NCBI GenBank assembly: GCA_029858605.1
Contig: JAOUET010000003.1
Location: 1-33,586 of the forward strand
Origin: Coriobacteriia bacterium
GTDB taxonomy: Bacteria > Actinomycetota > Coriobacteriia > Anaerosomatales > JAENZW01
Direction: 5' to 3'
DNA length: 33,586 nt
Under the pieces are notes generated by a model. The model did not search any database, was not told the DNA's origin, and worked only from the letters and a program-made list of their open reading frames with translations. The position numbers and the translations under genes are program-made. Shown piece after piece: positions 1 through 6,238 of this stretch (its first letter is position 1; each line of letters opens with the position of its first letter).

Positions 1-139
1 CGTACCCCAGGTCATGTCGCCTCGAAGGAACGTCGAGGTCGACGGCGTGCCGCTCGTGCCGATGTCGGTAGCGGCGACCGCGGCGACGCTGACGGCTGCT
101 CCGGCCGAGGTCTGCTTCAGGAAGTGGACCGCTCCTCCG
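1..139. repeat. Left copy of terminal overlap (circular contig)
   Basis: Positions 1-139 match 33448-33586 base for base except at 127 (g) versus 33574 (a). The difference is a silent GTC/GTT valine change in the tail-fibre reading frame. An overlap of this kind at both ends of a metagenomic contig normally means a circular or circularly permuted molecule of about 33,447 bp. It is not obviously a physical terminal repeat of the virion DNA, because it lies inside an open reading frame that reads straight across the join. Confidence 0.92.
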
Positions 140-837
140 GTCGTCGAGATGTCGGCAGCGAGGCCGCCGATCGACAGCGCCAGCGTGCCGCTCGTGATGT
201 TGCTCGCGACGTGGTTGTGCGTCGGGAGATCGGTCGCCGCGATGGCTGCGACGCTGACCGCTGCTCCGGCCGCCGTCTGCTTGAGGTAGTGGACCGCTCC
301 GCCCGTCGTGCTGATGTCAGCGGCGAGACCGCCGACGCTGAGCGCAAGGGTTCCGCTCGTGATGTTCGAGGCGACGTGATTGTGCGTCGGAAGATCGGTC
401 GCGACCAGAGCCGCGACGCTGACCGCGCCGCCGGCGCTCGTCTGCTTCAGGACGTGACCGGCTCCTCCGGTCGTCGAGATGTCAGCGGCGAGACCGCCTC
501 GAGCGAGCGCGACGGTCCCGGAGTTGATGTAGGACGCCGCGTGCGTCCCGATCGCGATCGTCAGAGCCGCACCGGCTCCGGCATCGGTCGACGCGAGGCC
601 GGTTCCGATCGTCAGCACGCGCTCGGCCGAGAGGCTCGTCGAGGCCGTGAGGACGAGGTAGGAGAGGTTCGTCGGCGCTCCGCCTCCTCCGCCGCCGCCG
701 GTGATCTCGATGCCGCCGGCGGTCGAACCGTCGCCGACGTACAGCGCCTGCGTGTCTGTCACCCAGATCGGTTCGCCTGCGGCCGGCGTGATCGCGGTCC
801 GCTGAGCATCCGTACCTCGTCTGAACTGAAGCGGCAT
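1..837 (-). CDS. Tail fibre, N-terminal part (Mtd-like N-terminus; gene crosses contig ends)
   Basis: The frame opens with ATG at 837 and stays open to base 1, giving 279 codons. It resumes at the right end of the window and stops at 32929, so the joined protein is 451 residues. The first 45 residues (begins MPLQFRRGTDAQR, then WVTDTQALYVGDG) match the short N-terminal domain found on many phage fibres and named after the major tropism determinant. A Gly-rich hinge follows near residue 50. From residue 106 there are three copies of a 55-residue unit, then a TPSTSTFLRGDMTW motif that commonly ends fibre shaft repeats. It probably forms a trimeric fibre that binds the host surface. The gene starts 3 bases after the stop of the preceding 75-residue gene. 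Confidence 0.85.
   Translation of the reverse strand, partial: MPLQFRRGTDAQRTAITPAAGEPIWVTDTQALYVGDGSTAGGIEITGGGGGGGAPTNLSYLVLTASTSLSAERVLTIGTGLASTDAGAGAALTIAIGTHAASYINSGTVALARGGLAADISTTGGAGHVLKQTSAGGAVSVAALVATDLPTHNHVASNITSGTLALSVGGLAADISTTGGAVHYLKQTAAGAAVSVAAIAATDLPTHNHVASNITSGTLALSIGGLAADISTTGGAVHFLKQTSAGAAVSVAAVAATDIGTSGTPSTSTFLRGDMTWGT
64..522 (-). repeat. Three tandem 55-residue repeats in the tail fibre
   Basis: Units begin at 522, 357 and 192 on the minus strand, exactly 165 bp apart. The shared protein pattern is SGT-[LV]-AL..GGLAADISTTGGA.H.LKQT.AG.AVSVAA..ATD, followed in the first two units by LPTHNHVASNIT. The third unit departs into the IGTSGTPSTS end motif. The DNA of the units has diverged at third positions while the protein is kept, so these are old repeats of a fibre shaft and not an assembly artefact. 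Confidence 0.85.
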
Positions 838-840
838 GGC

Positions 841-1068
841 CTAGATCGTACCGAAGTCGATCGGCAGTCTCGACGGCGACGTGATCGAGCCGAAGTCGAA
901 GGTCACGTTCTCGAACGCCGCGGTAATCGAGCCGGCGTCGTAGCCGATCCCGGTAAAGCCGAACGGCATCGCTCGCCCGTCCTCGACCATGATCGCCAGG
1001 TACTGCGGAGCCTGGACGATCTCGTCCTCGCCGAGCGTCGACGGTATGCGACGCAGCGTCGGATTCAC
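841..1068 (-). CDS. Small protein upstream of the tail fibre, unknown
   Basis: This is a 75-residue protein of unrecognised family. I choose the GTG at 1068 because it overlaps the stop of the lipoprotein gene as GTGA; upstream in-frame starts (to 1149) would read back through that gene. The second half carries an imperfect repeat, FDFGSIT then IDFGTI, and an aromatic patch (MPFGFTGIGYD). It ends 3 bases before the fibre start, so it may be a tail or fibre accessory protein. That role is inferred from position only. Confidence 0.6.
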   Translation of the reverse strand: MNPTLRRIPSTLGEDEIVQAPQYLAIMVEDGRAMPFGFTGIGYDAGSITAAFENVTFDFGSITSPSRLPIDFGTI

Positions 1069-1331
1069 CGCTTCGGCTCCGACCAGTCGTATTGTACGAC
1101 CGTGAAGCCGGGCAGTGTCGATGCGTCCTTCCAGCCGAGGTCGATCCACTCTCCTTTCGCGTTCATCGCCGCGAGGCGAACGCGACCAGATCCCTCCATG
1201 ACGAGCATCGGCTCACCGGTCGGAACGATCATCGGATCGCGGCCTGAACTTGTCGAGCAGCAGCCGGACGGCATGAGCATGACCATAGCCGCCGCCGACG
1301 CGAGGCTGAGCCGGGCGATCTGCACGGTCAA
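1065..1331 (-). CDS. Small phage lipoprotein next to the holin (possible outer-membrane spanin)
   Basis: From a TTG at 1331 (or GTG at 1325) the product is about 88 residues. It has a short basic n-region (QIAR), a hydrophobic stretch (LSLASAAAMVMLM) and a PSGC lipobox-like site, so it is probably lipid-modified. The mature part has VPTGEPMLVMEG, then AKGEWIDLGW and TLPGFTVVQ, a layout common in small phage lipoproteins beside holins. The frame is open further up to a GTG at 1394. That extra part is rich in R, S and W and looks like off-frame translation of the overlapping TM ORF, so I exclude it. No good ribosome site precedes the start, which suggests coupling to the overlapping ORF. Confidence 0.6.
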   Translation of the reverse strand: MTVQIARLSLASAAAMVMLMPSGCCSTSSGRDPMIVPTGEPMLVMEGSGRVRLAAMNAKGEWIDLGWKDASTLPGFTVVQYDWSEPKR

Positions 1332-1389
1332 GCAGCGCGACCATGAGCGCCACGAAGAACGGAACCAGAGCCGCGAGGATCTCGACCAC
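1213..1389 (-). CDS. 58-residue TM ORF overlapping the lipoprotein
   Basis: This minus-strand ORF begins with GTG at 1389, one base after the holin stop, and ends with TGA at 1215-1213. The N-terminus is a clear transmembrane segment (ILAALVPFFVALMVALL) followed by charged residues (DRADR). The rest is Arg/His-rich and lies in a different frame over the lipoprotein's signal region. An inner-membrane ORF overlapping a lipoprotein in another frame resembles the nested layout of Rz/Rz1-type lysis genes. However, there is no periplasmic coiled coil, so it may instead be a second holin or an antiholin. Confidence 0.5.
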   Translation of the reverse strand: MVEILAALVPFFVALMVALLDRADRPAQPRVGGGYGHAHAVRLLLDKFRPRSDDRSDR

Positions 1390-1390
1390 G

Positions 1391-1600
1391 TCACGGCTCG
1401 ACCTTCGGGCCGCCGGGCAGGCCGGTGACCTTGGCGTCCTTCGCGAAGAGCAGGCCGATACCAGCCGAGATCGCGGCGACGAGCGCGGCCATGTCCGGCT
1501 CGGTCGTCGGATCGCCGTCGATGGTCGCTTTCACGAAGCCGGCGACGGCGGTCACGATCGCAAGGATGCCGAGGGTAGTCGTTCTCCAGCTCTTATTCAT
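1391..1600 (-). CDS. Holin-like membrane protein
   Basis: This is a 69-residue protein starting MNKSWRTTTLG. The ATG at 1600 is chosen because AGGAGAA lies well placed upstream; upstream in-frame codons would extend into the preceding gene. There are two hydrophobic stretches, one near residues 8-23 (LGILAIVTAVAGFVKA) and one near 40-53 (LVAAISAGIGLLFAKD), with a short polar link. The GLLFAKD.KVTG ending is common among small phage holin-like proteins. It would form the membrane lesion that triggers lysis. It overlaps the preceding coiled-coil gene by 8 bases. Confidence 0.65.
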   Translation of the reverse strand: MNKSWRTTTLGILAIVTAVAGFVKATIDGDPTTEPDMAALVAAISAGIGLLFAKDAKVTGLPGGPKVEP

Positions 1601-1865
1601 GCCCGTTCTCCTGCCGCTGCTCGCGGCCGTTTCGGTGTCCGACATGGTACGCGAGCCGGTTGAGTTCGCTCTGTACCTGGCCGAGGCTGATCTCGAGCTG
1701 CCGGATGCGATGCTCGACGTGCTCGCGGTCCTTTCGGATCTCGGTCGCGAGGCTCTCGATCCGTCCCTCGAGCCGTGCCATGCGAGTCGAGACGGCCGCG
1801 ATCGTGCCGCCGATCGTAAGCAGGACGCTCGCCAACTGAAGGACGATCGGCATCCAGTCGTTCAC
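1593..1865 (-). CDS. Membrane-anchored coiled-coil protein of the lysis cluster
   Basis: The product has 90 residues. Residues 5-26 form one membrane segment (MPIVLQLASVLLTIGGTIAAV). The remainder is a charged helix with heptad-like spacing (ARLEGRIESL, then HVEHRIRQLEISLGQV), likely a coiled coil. One membrane helix plus a coiled coil is the architecture of inner-membrane spanins and of some holin accessories, and the gene lies directly before the holin-like gene. It overlaps the FN3-like gene upstream as ATGA. The exact function is inferred. Confidence 0.6.
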   Translation of the reverse strand: MNDWMPIVLQLASVLLTIGGTIAAVSTRMARLEGRIESLATEIRKDREHVEHRIRQLEISLGQVQSELNRLAYHVGHRNGREQRQENGHE

Positions 1866-2197
1866 GTCGTACTACTCCCGGTCGCGATCTGTACCGCTGG
1901 CGTCCATTCGCCGTATCCGTCCGCGTTCTCTCGACGCAGACGCACGCTGCAATCCCGCGTGACAGTCAGGGCCGCGATGCTCAACGTCGCGGCGACGGCA
2001 GTGCCGGCAGCGGTGACGGCGCTTGTACCGCTCGACGGGCTGAGCAGCTCGTACTCGATGTGCGTCGTGATCGCCGAGTAGGCGCCGGGAGGTCCGTTCC
2101 TCCATGCAACGTCGACGCTGTCGAACGAGGTCGAGATCAGCGACACGTCATAGGACGGAAACGGCAGCGTATGGCACTTGAAGTACCGGATCGGCAT
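1862..2197 (-). CDS. FN3-like small structural protein
   Basis: The product has 111 residues and no family I can name with certainty. The pattern from residue 18 to the end fits a fibronectin type III-like beta sandwich: VDVAW near residue 29, a middle strand ITTHIEYEL, and a closing CSVRLRRENADGYGEW, which matches the usual R..N..G.G.W end of such domains. Phages carry these domains on virion surfaces. Its place between the phosphoesterase and the lysis cluster, close to the fibre gene, fits a tail or fibre accessory. Confidence 0.55.
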   Translation of the reverse strand: MPIRYFKCHTLPFPSYDVSLISTSFDSVDVAWRNGPPGAYSAITTHIEYELLSPSSGTSAVTAAGTAVAATLSIAALTVTRDCSVRLRRENADGYGEWTPAVQIATGSSTT

Positions 2198-2211
2198 CGC
2201 AGGAGTTTACC

Positions 2212-3090
2212 TTACGTCGCCTCGTCGATCCGCGTCTCGATTCGGCATCGCTGCCCGTGCTGATACGACAGCGTCAGCCATGCGGCTCCTCGCGGCTTTG
2301 GAGGCATGCCGCGCTCGATCGCCCAGCCTTCGCCGTCGAGGAACTCGCCCTTGTAGCCGGCGATGCGTACGTGCGTCTGCCGGTCCTCGCGGACCTTGCC
2401 TTGATCGGTGACACGCGCTCGAGCGATCGGCATCGTCCAGGCGTCATGCGTATGACCGCTCACGACGAGGTCGGCGTCGGGCAGGTAGAGACCCATGCGC
2501 GCGGTCTGGATGACGCCGCGAGTCACCGGGCCGCCGCCGCCGTAGCCATGGTGGTAGTAGATGCGGAACGTCGACGACTTCTTCGGGTCTCGCTCGTTGT
2601 GGAACCGGACGAGAATCCAGCCTGCGTACGTGCCTCGATGCAGGAGCGGAGCGCGGCCGGCGGTCTTGAGCGACCGGACGAGCCGATCGGTGAGGTCGAT
2701 CTCGTGCCGCTTGCCGACGCTCGTCTCGTGGTTGCCCGGCGACATCATCACCCAGCGATCGGCGAACGGCGCGTACCGCTCGGCCGCGACATCGACGAGC
2801 CGATCGAGGTAGTGGCCTTCCCAATACTCGGGCCGCAGGTCGCTTCGGTCAGGTCCGCGTCGCGGATCGAACTTGCCCTGCATGGCGTCGAACAGGTCGC
2901 CGAAGTCGAGGATGTACGCGTCGCTCTCGACGGCCTCGCGGAGATGCCGTTCCTCCATCGAGCGGTCGGCGTGCGTGCTGTCGTGATGCGCATCCGACCG
3001 CATCAGGAACCGCAGCTCGTCGCCTGGTGCGACCTTGGCGCGAACGATCAGGACGGAGGCATCGGCACGCTCGACGGTGACGCTTGGCAC
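2212..3090 (-). CDS. Calcineurin-like metallophosphoesterase
   Basis: The product has 292 residues with the full set of metallophosphoesterase motifs: SDAHH near residue 33, DFGDLFD at 63-69, SPGNHE at 118-123, YYHHG in the middle and SGHTH further on. These residues bind two metal ions in the family. Phage members act on nucleic acids or nucleotides, but the substrate cannot be read from sequence. I prefer the GTG at 3090, which has GGGAG upstream and overlaps the RusA gene by 43 bases. An ATG at 3126 would overlap by 79. Confidence 0.85.
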   Translation of the reverse strand: MPSVTVERADASVLIVRAKVAPGDELRFLMRSDAHHDSTHADRSMEERHLREAVESDAYILDFGDLFDAMQGKFDPRRGPDRSDLRPEYWEGHYLDRLVDVAAERYAPFADRWVMMSPGNHETSVGKRHEIDLTDRLVRSLKTAGRAPLLHRGTYAGWILVRFHNERDPKKSSTFRIYYHHGYGGGGPVTRGVIQTARMGLYLPDADLVVSGHTHDAWTMPIARARVTDQGKVREDRQTHVRIAGYKGEFLDGEGWAIERGMPPKPRGAAWLTLSYQHGQRCRIETRIDEAT

Positions 3091-3500
3091 GCGGTCGCTC
3101 CCTGACCCTCGGAGCCGATCGTCCATAGATCGACTTCGACCCTCGGTCGATCTCGATCGTATCCGATGACGGCCGGCCAGTGGACGAACGTGCGGTCGTC
3201 GACCTTGAGCGCCTCGGCGATGCCGTCGAACGCGTGCTTCATCGAGGCGAGCAGGTTGTCGGCGTCGCGTCGTCGGCGGTCACGGAAGAACCATCGGCAT
3301 CGGACGCCGAAGTTCTGGTCAGTCGTAAGCTGCTGGTTTGGCATTGTCCCGAGCGATACGCCGGGCATTTCGAGAACCTCAACGGTCTCGAAGAACGCGA
3401 CAGCGTGCTGACGCTTTGCGGCCTTCGAGCGAACCGCCCAGTGCGAACGGGCGTTCGGCGAGAGGCAGCGGTCCGGGAGCGGAAGCGAGACCGTCACCAT
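3048..3500 (-). CDS. rusA: RusA-like Holliday junction resolvase
   Basis: The product has 150 residues, slightly longer than RusA of the lambdoid phages. Family signs are SPNARSHW near residues 14-21 and the catalytic block RRRRDADN (75-82) followed by MKHAFDGIAEALKVDD (to 102). The aspartates at 79, 81, 101 and 102 are the expected metal ligands. It would cleave four-way DNA junctions made during recombination by the ERF-type protein and clean up DNA for packaging. Its ATG lies within the right half of a 26-bp repeat that also starts the methyltransferase, so its start region duplicates that of its upstream neighbour. Confidence 0.85.
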   Translation of the reverse strand: MVTVSLPLPDRCLSPNARSHWAVRSKAAKRQHAVAFFETVEVLEMPGVSLGTMPNQQLTTDQNFGVRCRWFFRDRRRRDADNLLASMKHAFDGIAEALKVDDRTFVHWPAVIGYDRDRPRVEVDLWTIGSEGQGATACQASPSSVPMPPS

Positions 3501-3519
3501 GTGAAGAGGCTCGCGTCCT
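3494..3519. repeat. 26-bp direct repeat, copy at the methyltransferase stop
   Basis: Identical to 4645-4670, 1151 bp away. On the minus strand it encodes the end DASLFTW-stop and the ATG GTG start of the following RusA gene. Confidence 0.95.
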
Positions 3520-4651
3520 TTGCGAAGGCGCTGATCCTTGCTCGTGCTATCTCAACGTACTCGGCTTCGCGTTCAATGCCGATGAACCGAAAGCCTTCAA
3601 CGACTGCCGCCTTTCCGGTCGAGCCGCTGCCGCAGAACGGATCGAGGATCAGTCCTCCCGGCGGCGTGACGAGGCGGCAGAGGTAGCGCATCAACTCGGT
3701 AGGCTTGACGGTCGGATGCGTGTTACGAGCCATCTTCGTAAAGCGGTCGCTTACGGGATCGCCGTCCGCGTCATTTCCGTTATTCATCTTGACTCGAACG
3801 ACAGGGCGCGCCTCTAACCCTTCATCCCGATCTGCCTTGCTCGCCTTCGCGCAGTAGAAGAAGCGAGCGGCGGAACCAGTGAGCGACTCCACCTCATCGC
3901 TGCCGTCGTGGATAAGGTTTGCAGGCCAGCGGCCTTGAAGGGCAGAATCGTCCATGCTGCCACTTGTCGGCGAGCCGATGCACCAACCTTTCGAGGGGTC
4001 TGCCTTTCGCCTGGTGTCGTCTGCGTCGCGGTCGTAGCCAACTCTGCACCCATCCACGTTGATCCCGCCCGTGCCGTGCTTGACCACGTTCTCCGCGACA
4101 GTGCCGATGAGCGACTTGCGAGCGACAATGATCGGCTCCCACGCTGGCTTCAACGCAGTTCCCCAGCCGGACCACTGACGAGCCGCTTCAGTGGCGGGAA
4201 CGGTAAGTAGTCCGCTGCTGCGGTCTTGGAACCACTCGGGATCGGCAATGGCTCCGCTGTTCGGCCTGTAGTTGCGGTTTGGCCCAATCACTTCTCGCTC
4301 TGCTCCCGCCGCCTTGTCTATCGCCTTGCTAACATCGTGCGACTTCGGGAAGCCGCTGCCGTAGACCCACATAACGCAATCGCGGATCTCCCAGCCTGAA
4401 TCCTCGATGGCACACGCGAGCCGGTGATAGGTCCGCGTGCCGCCGAACGCGAGCAAGTGCGATCCCGGCTTCGCGACTCGCAAAGCCTCCATCCAGAACT
4501 CGACGCCGGGAACGCCGTGATCCCAGCCCTTGCCCATGAAAGAGAGACCGTACGGCGGATCGGTGACGATCGCGTCCACGCTCTCGGCATCCATCGAGGC
4601 CATGACCTCGCGACAGTCTCCAAGCCTGACCTCTGCCGCTCGCTTCACCAT
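3494..4651 (-). CDS. DNA (adenine-N6 or cytosine-N4) methyltransferase
   Basis: The product has 385 residues. The catalytic motif IV, DPPYG, is at residues 31-35, and the AdoMet-binding motif I, DPFCGSG, is at 337-343. This order (catalytic first) is that of the beta class of amino-methyltransferases. A long target-recognition region lies between them. No cognate nuclease gene adjoins it, so it is probably an orphan enzyme that protects phage DNA. Start and stop both lie in copies of an exact 26-bp direct repeat (4645-4670 and 3494-3519), and the last residues, DASLFTW, are shared with the preceding gene. That suggests the gene is a modular insertion. Confidence 0.93.
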   Translation of the reverse strand: MVKRAAEVRLGDCREVMASMDAESVDAIVTDPPYGLSFMGKGWDHGVPGVEFWMEALRVAKPGSHLLAFGGTRTYHRLACAIEDSGWEIRDCVMWVYGSGFPKSHDVSKAIDKAAGAEREVIGPNRNYRPNSGAIADPEWFQDRSSGLLTVPATEAARQWSGWGTALKPAWEPIIVARKSLIGTVAENVVKHGTGGINVDGCRVGYDRDADDTRRKADPSKGWCIGSPTSGSMDDSALQGRWPANLIHDGSDEVESLTGSAARFFYCAKASKADRDEGLEARPVVRVKMNNGNDADGDPVSDRFTKMARNTHPTVKPTELMRYLCRLVTPPGGLILDPFCGSGSTGKAAVVEGFRFIGIEREAEYVEIARARISAFAKDASLFTW

Positions 4652-4670
4652 GTGAAGAGGCTCGCGTCCT
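4645..4670. repeat. 26-bp direct repeat, copy at the methyltransferase start
   Basis: Identical to 3494-3519. On the minus strand it encodes the end DASLFTW-stop of the 112-residue gene and the ATG GTG start of the methyltransferase. Confidence 0.95.
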
Positions 4671-4983
4671 CGGAGTCGTCGGCGTCAGGCTCGACCGGCG
4701 GTCGCTGGTGCTTCCGCTCCTCGCTCACGACGGCATCGCAGGCGCAAGCGACTATCGCCTCGACGGTATTCGGGCCGTCGCCGCCGACCTCGGCTTCGGC
4801 TCCTGCATGACAGACGGTGGCGGTCCCGATCCGCAGGATGCGAACCTCGCCGTGCCGGACGAGGATCGCGTCGAGCACCTGGAGCGCTACGGCGAGCTCG
4901 CCGCCGGTCTCGGGCCTCAGATCGAGCATCCGTGCCGCGGCTGCGGCTCGGCGGTCCTGAGGCTCGTCCGGCTGTCTCAACAT
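4645..4983 (-). CDS. Unknown protein ending in DASLFTW
   Basis: The product has 112 residues and no family I recognise. The ATG at 4983 overlaps the preceding gene by 7 bases, and several longer in-frame starts would run through that gene. The C-terminal tail is acidic (PDADDSEDASLFTW). The final DASLFTW and stop are copied at the end of the next gene, the methyltransferase. Three cysteines are seen, including a CAC pair near residue 81. It is in the early operon with recombination and modification genes. Confidence 0.65.
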   Translation of the reverse strand: MLRQPDEPQDRRAAAAARMLDLRPETGGELAVALQVLDAILVRHGEVRILRIGTATVCHAGAEAEVGGDGPNTVEAIVACACDAVVSEERKHQRPPVEPDADDSEDASLFTW

Positions 4984-5228
4984 GGCGGTTCGGTTCGGCC
5001 GGTCACGTCGCGTAACGGTAGCACTTTCGCGAGTTTGCAGAAGAACTGCGACGCGTCGAGGACCGGCTCGACCGCCCGGAAGATCCACTCGGAGCCGTCC
5101 GTCAGGAAGATCGAGGCGGAGCCGCTCTCGGCGGTCTCGACGAGGACGACCTCGTCCCAGTCGTACGCGAGAGCGCCCCTGGCATCGCCGGCGAGCCAGC
5201 ACGGGAACTCCTCGCGGTCGCGGCTCAT
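4977..5228 (-). CDS. Small unknown early protein
   Basis: The product has 83 residues starting MSRDREEFPCWLAG at 5228, with ATGA overlap of the preceding stop. No family is recognised. The core alternates hydrophobic and charged residues (WDEVVLVETAES, then ASIFLTDGSEWIFRAVEPV), which suggests a small beta-rich fold. It ends overlapping the 112-residue gene by 7 bases. Confidence 0.65.
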   Translation of the reverse strand: MSRDREEFPCWLAGDARGALAYDWDEVVLVETAESGSASIFLTDGSEWIFRAVEPVLDASQFFCKLAKVLPLRDVTGRTEPPC

Positions 5229-5734
5229 ATCGAGATCCCGAACTGACGCTGGTAGACGCGGACGCAGAGCGCGCCGATGTCCTGATCGAGCACGGCTCCG
5301 GGAATCCACCTAGCCGGCGGATGACCGCGGTCCGTTCGGAACGGGAACCGGTCGTCGTTGTTGATCTCCTCGGGCGTGATCCAGCCGACGAGCCGGACGA
5401 ACCTCCGCTCGGGCGACACGACCGCGAGGACGTGGTCGGCGGTCGCCTGCGGCTGTCGGATGATGAGATGCCCGTTCGCATGCGTCGTCGTCCTGACCTC
5501 GACGCCGCAGACATCCGGCTCGGTCGGATCGTCCTTGAACATCTCGACCATCGGATCGACTCCGAGCAACTGGCAGAGCGCGGCCTCGCCCCAGGCTCCG
5601 ATCTCGTCTGGATCGTCGACGACTTTCCACGCTCGCCGCTCCTTGCGTTCGATCGCTCTTGCCCGTTGCCAGGCCGGCTTCTGCATGGCGGCGTCGCGCC
5701 ACTTTCCGACGATCTCGATCGGTTCGCGCATCAT
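5225..5734 (-). CDS. PD-(D/E)XK-like protein
   Basis: The product has 169 residues. The arrangement GAWGEAAL (near 45-52), then PDVCGVEVRTT (near 73-83), then HLIIRQPQA and VRLVGWITPEE recalls small PD-(D/E)XK nuclease-fold proteins seen in phage early regions. The lysine of the core motif is replaced by arginine and threonine (EVRTT), so activity is uncertain. The start at 5734 overlaps the upstream stop as ATGATG. It may act in DNA processing or be a degenerate nuclease fold. This assignment is by pattern only. Confidence 0.55.
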   Translation of the reverse strand: MMREPIEIVGKWRDAAMQKPAWQRARAIERKERRAWKVVDDPDEIGAWGEAALCQLLGVDPMVEMFKDDPTEPDVCGVEVRTTTHANGHLIIRQPQATADHVLAVVSPERRFVRLVGWITPEEINNDDRFPFRTDRGHPPARWIPGAVLDQDIGALCVRVYQRQFGISI

Positions 5735-5991
5735 TCCTCGGGATCTCCAAGGAGCGCCTGCGACCGCTCGAGCGCCTGGAACGCTCCGGTCTTCTCGGCG
5801 TGCAGGGCGACGAGCTCGTCGGCTGCGGTCCGCATCGTCCGGGCGTGCGCTCGCATGGCCGGGCAGGTCTCGTCGATCCGGTCAGCGCCTGCCCGTAGCA
5901 GGACGGCGAGTACGCCGATCGGCTCGCCGCGTCGCCAGATGTCGGACGCGTCCGCAGGCGAGACCTTCGAGGATCTCGGCGACGGGTTCAA
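5731..5991 (-). CDS. Unknown 86-residue early protein (TTG start)
   Basis: A TTG at 5991 is preceded by GAGGAGG with a 7-base spacer, better than any alternative, so I take it as the start. The frame stays open further upstream, but that part overlaps another small ORF and looks random. The protein has a readable core, DASDIWRRGEPIGVLAVLLRAGAD, split here as DASDIWRRGEPIG and VLAVLLRAGAD. It is followed by a helical, alanine- and charge-rich second half (MRAHARTMRTAADELVAL). No function is recognised. Its ribosome site lies inside the 47-residue ORF at 5882-6025, so the two are probably coupled. Confidence 0.55.
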   Translation of the reverse strand: MNPSPRSSKVSPADASDIWRRGEPIGVLAVLLRAGADRIDETCPAMRAHARTMRTAADELVALHAEKTGAFQALERSQALLGDPEE

Positions 5992-6025
5992 ACCATTCCT
6001 CCTCGTCGAAGTCGATCGGCAGCAT
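5882..6025 (-). CDS. 47-residue acidic small ORF
   Basis: The ATG at 6025 is preceded by GGAGGTG with good spacing. The first 22 residues are acidic and ordered-looking (MLPIDFDEEEWFEPVAEI), while the last 20 are Arg-rich and overlap the next gene in another frame. The N-terminal half may be the real functional part, with the tail a by-product of overlap. The function is unknown. Confidence 0.45.
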   Translation of the reverse strand: MLPIDFDEEEWFEPVAEILEGLACGRVRHLATRRADRRTRRPATGRR

Positions 6026-6055
6026 CGCGACACCTCCGAGAGCGAAGGTATCCGG

Positions 6056-6238
6056 TCACTTGGCGGCCTCCTCAACGAGGTCTCTTAGCCGCTCGATCTC
6101 AGCTTGAGCGCCTCTAAGCACTCTTACCGCGGCGTTGCGTTCCCTCGTGAGCCGCTCGATCTCGTCGGCGGCGTCGGTGCAGACGTTCGGCACGATCGGC
6201 CCGGCCATCGCTCGCAGGCGGTCGACGATGTCGGTCAT
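6056..6238 (-). CDS. Small coiled-coil early protein
   Basis: The product has 60 residues from the ATG at 6238, which overlaps the upstream stop as ATGA. It follows a pattern common in small phage early genes: MTDIVDRLR at the N-terminus, then AADEIERLTRERNAAV and EIERLRDLVEE, a helix with heptad-like spacing. These proteins are of unknown function. Confidence 0.65.
   Translation of the reverse strand: MTDIVDRLRAMAGPIVPNVCTDAADEIERLTRERNAAVRVLRGAQAEIERLRDLVEEAAK

Noticed and set aside
1..837. Diversity-generating retroelement, given the Mtd-like fibre
   Set aside because: No reverse transcriptase gene or template/variable repeat pair is present, and the triple repeat is a shaft repeat with ordinary third-position divergence.
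1084..1098. GTCGTA-TTG-TACGAC palindrome as operator
   Set aside because: It lies in the lipoprotein coding frame with no promoter nearby, and a 6-bp arm is expected by chance in this sequence.
124..1428. Long plus-strand ORF (434 codons)
   Set aside because: Arg/Asp-rich product with no domain, antisense to the fibre, lipoprotein and holin genes. It is a typical high-GC shadow frame. The same applies to the other long plus-strand ORFs.
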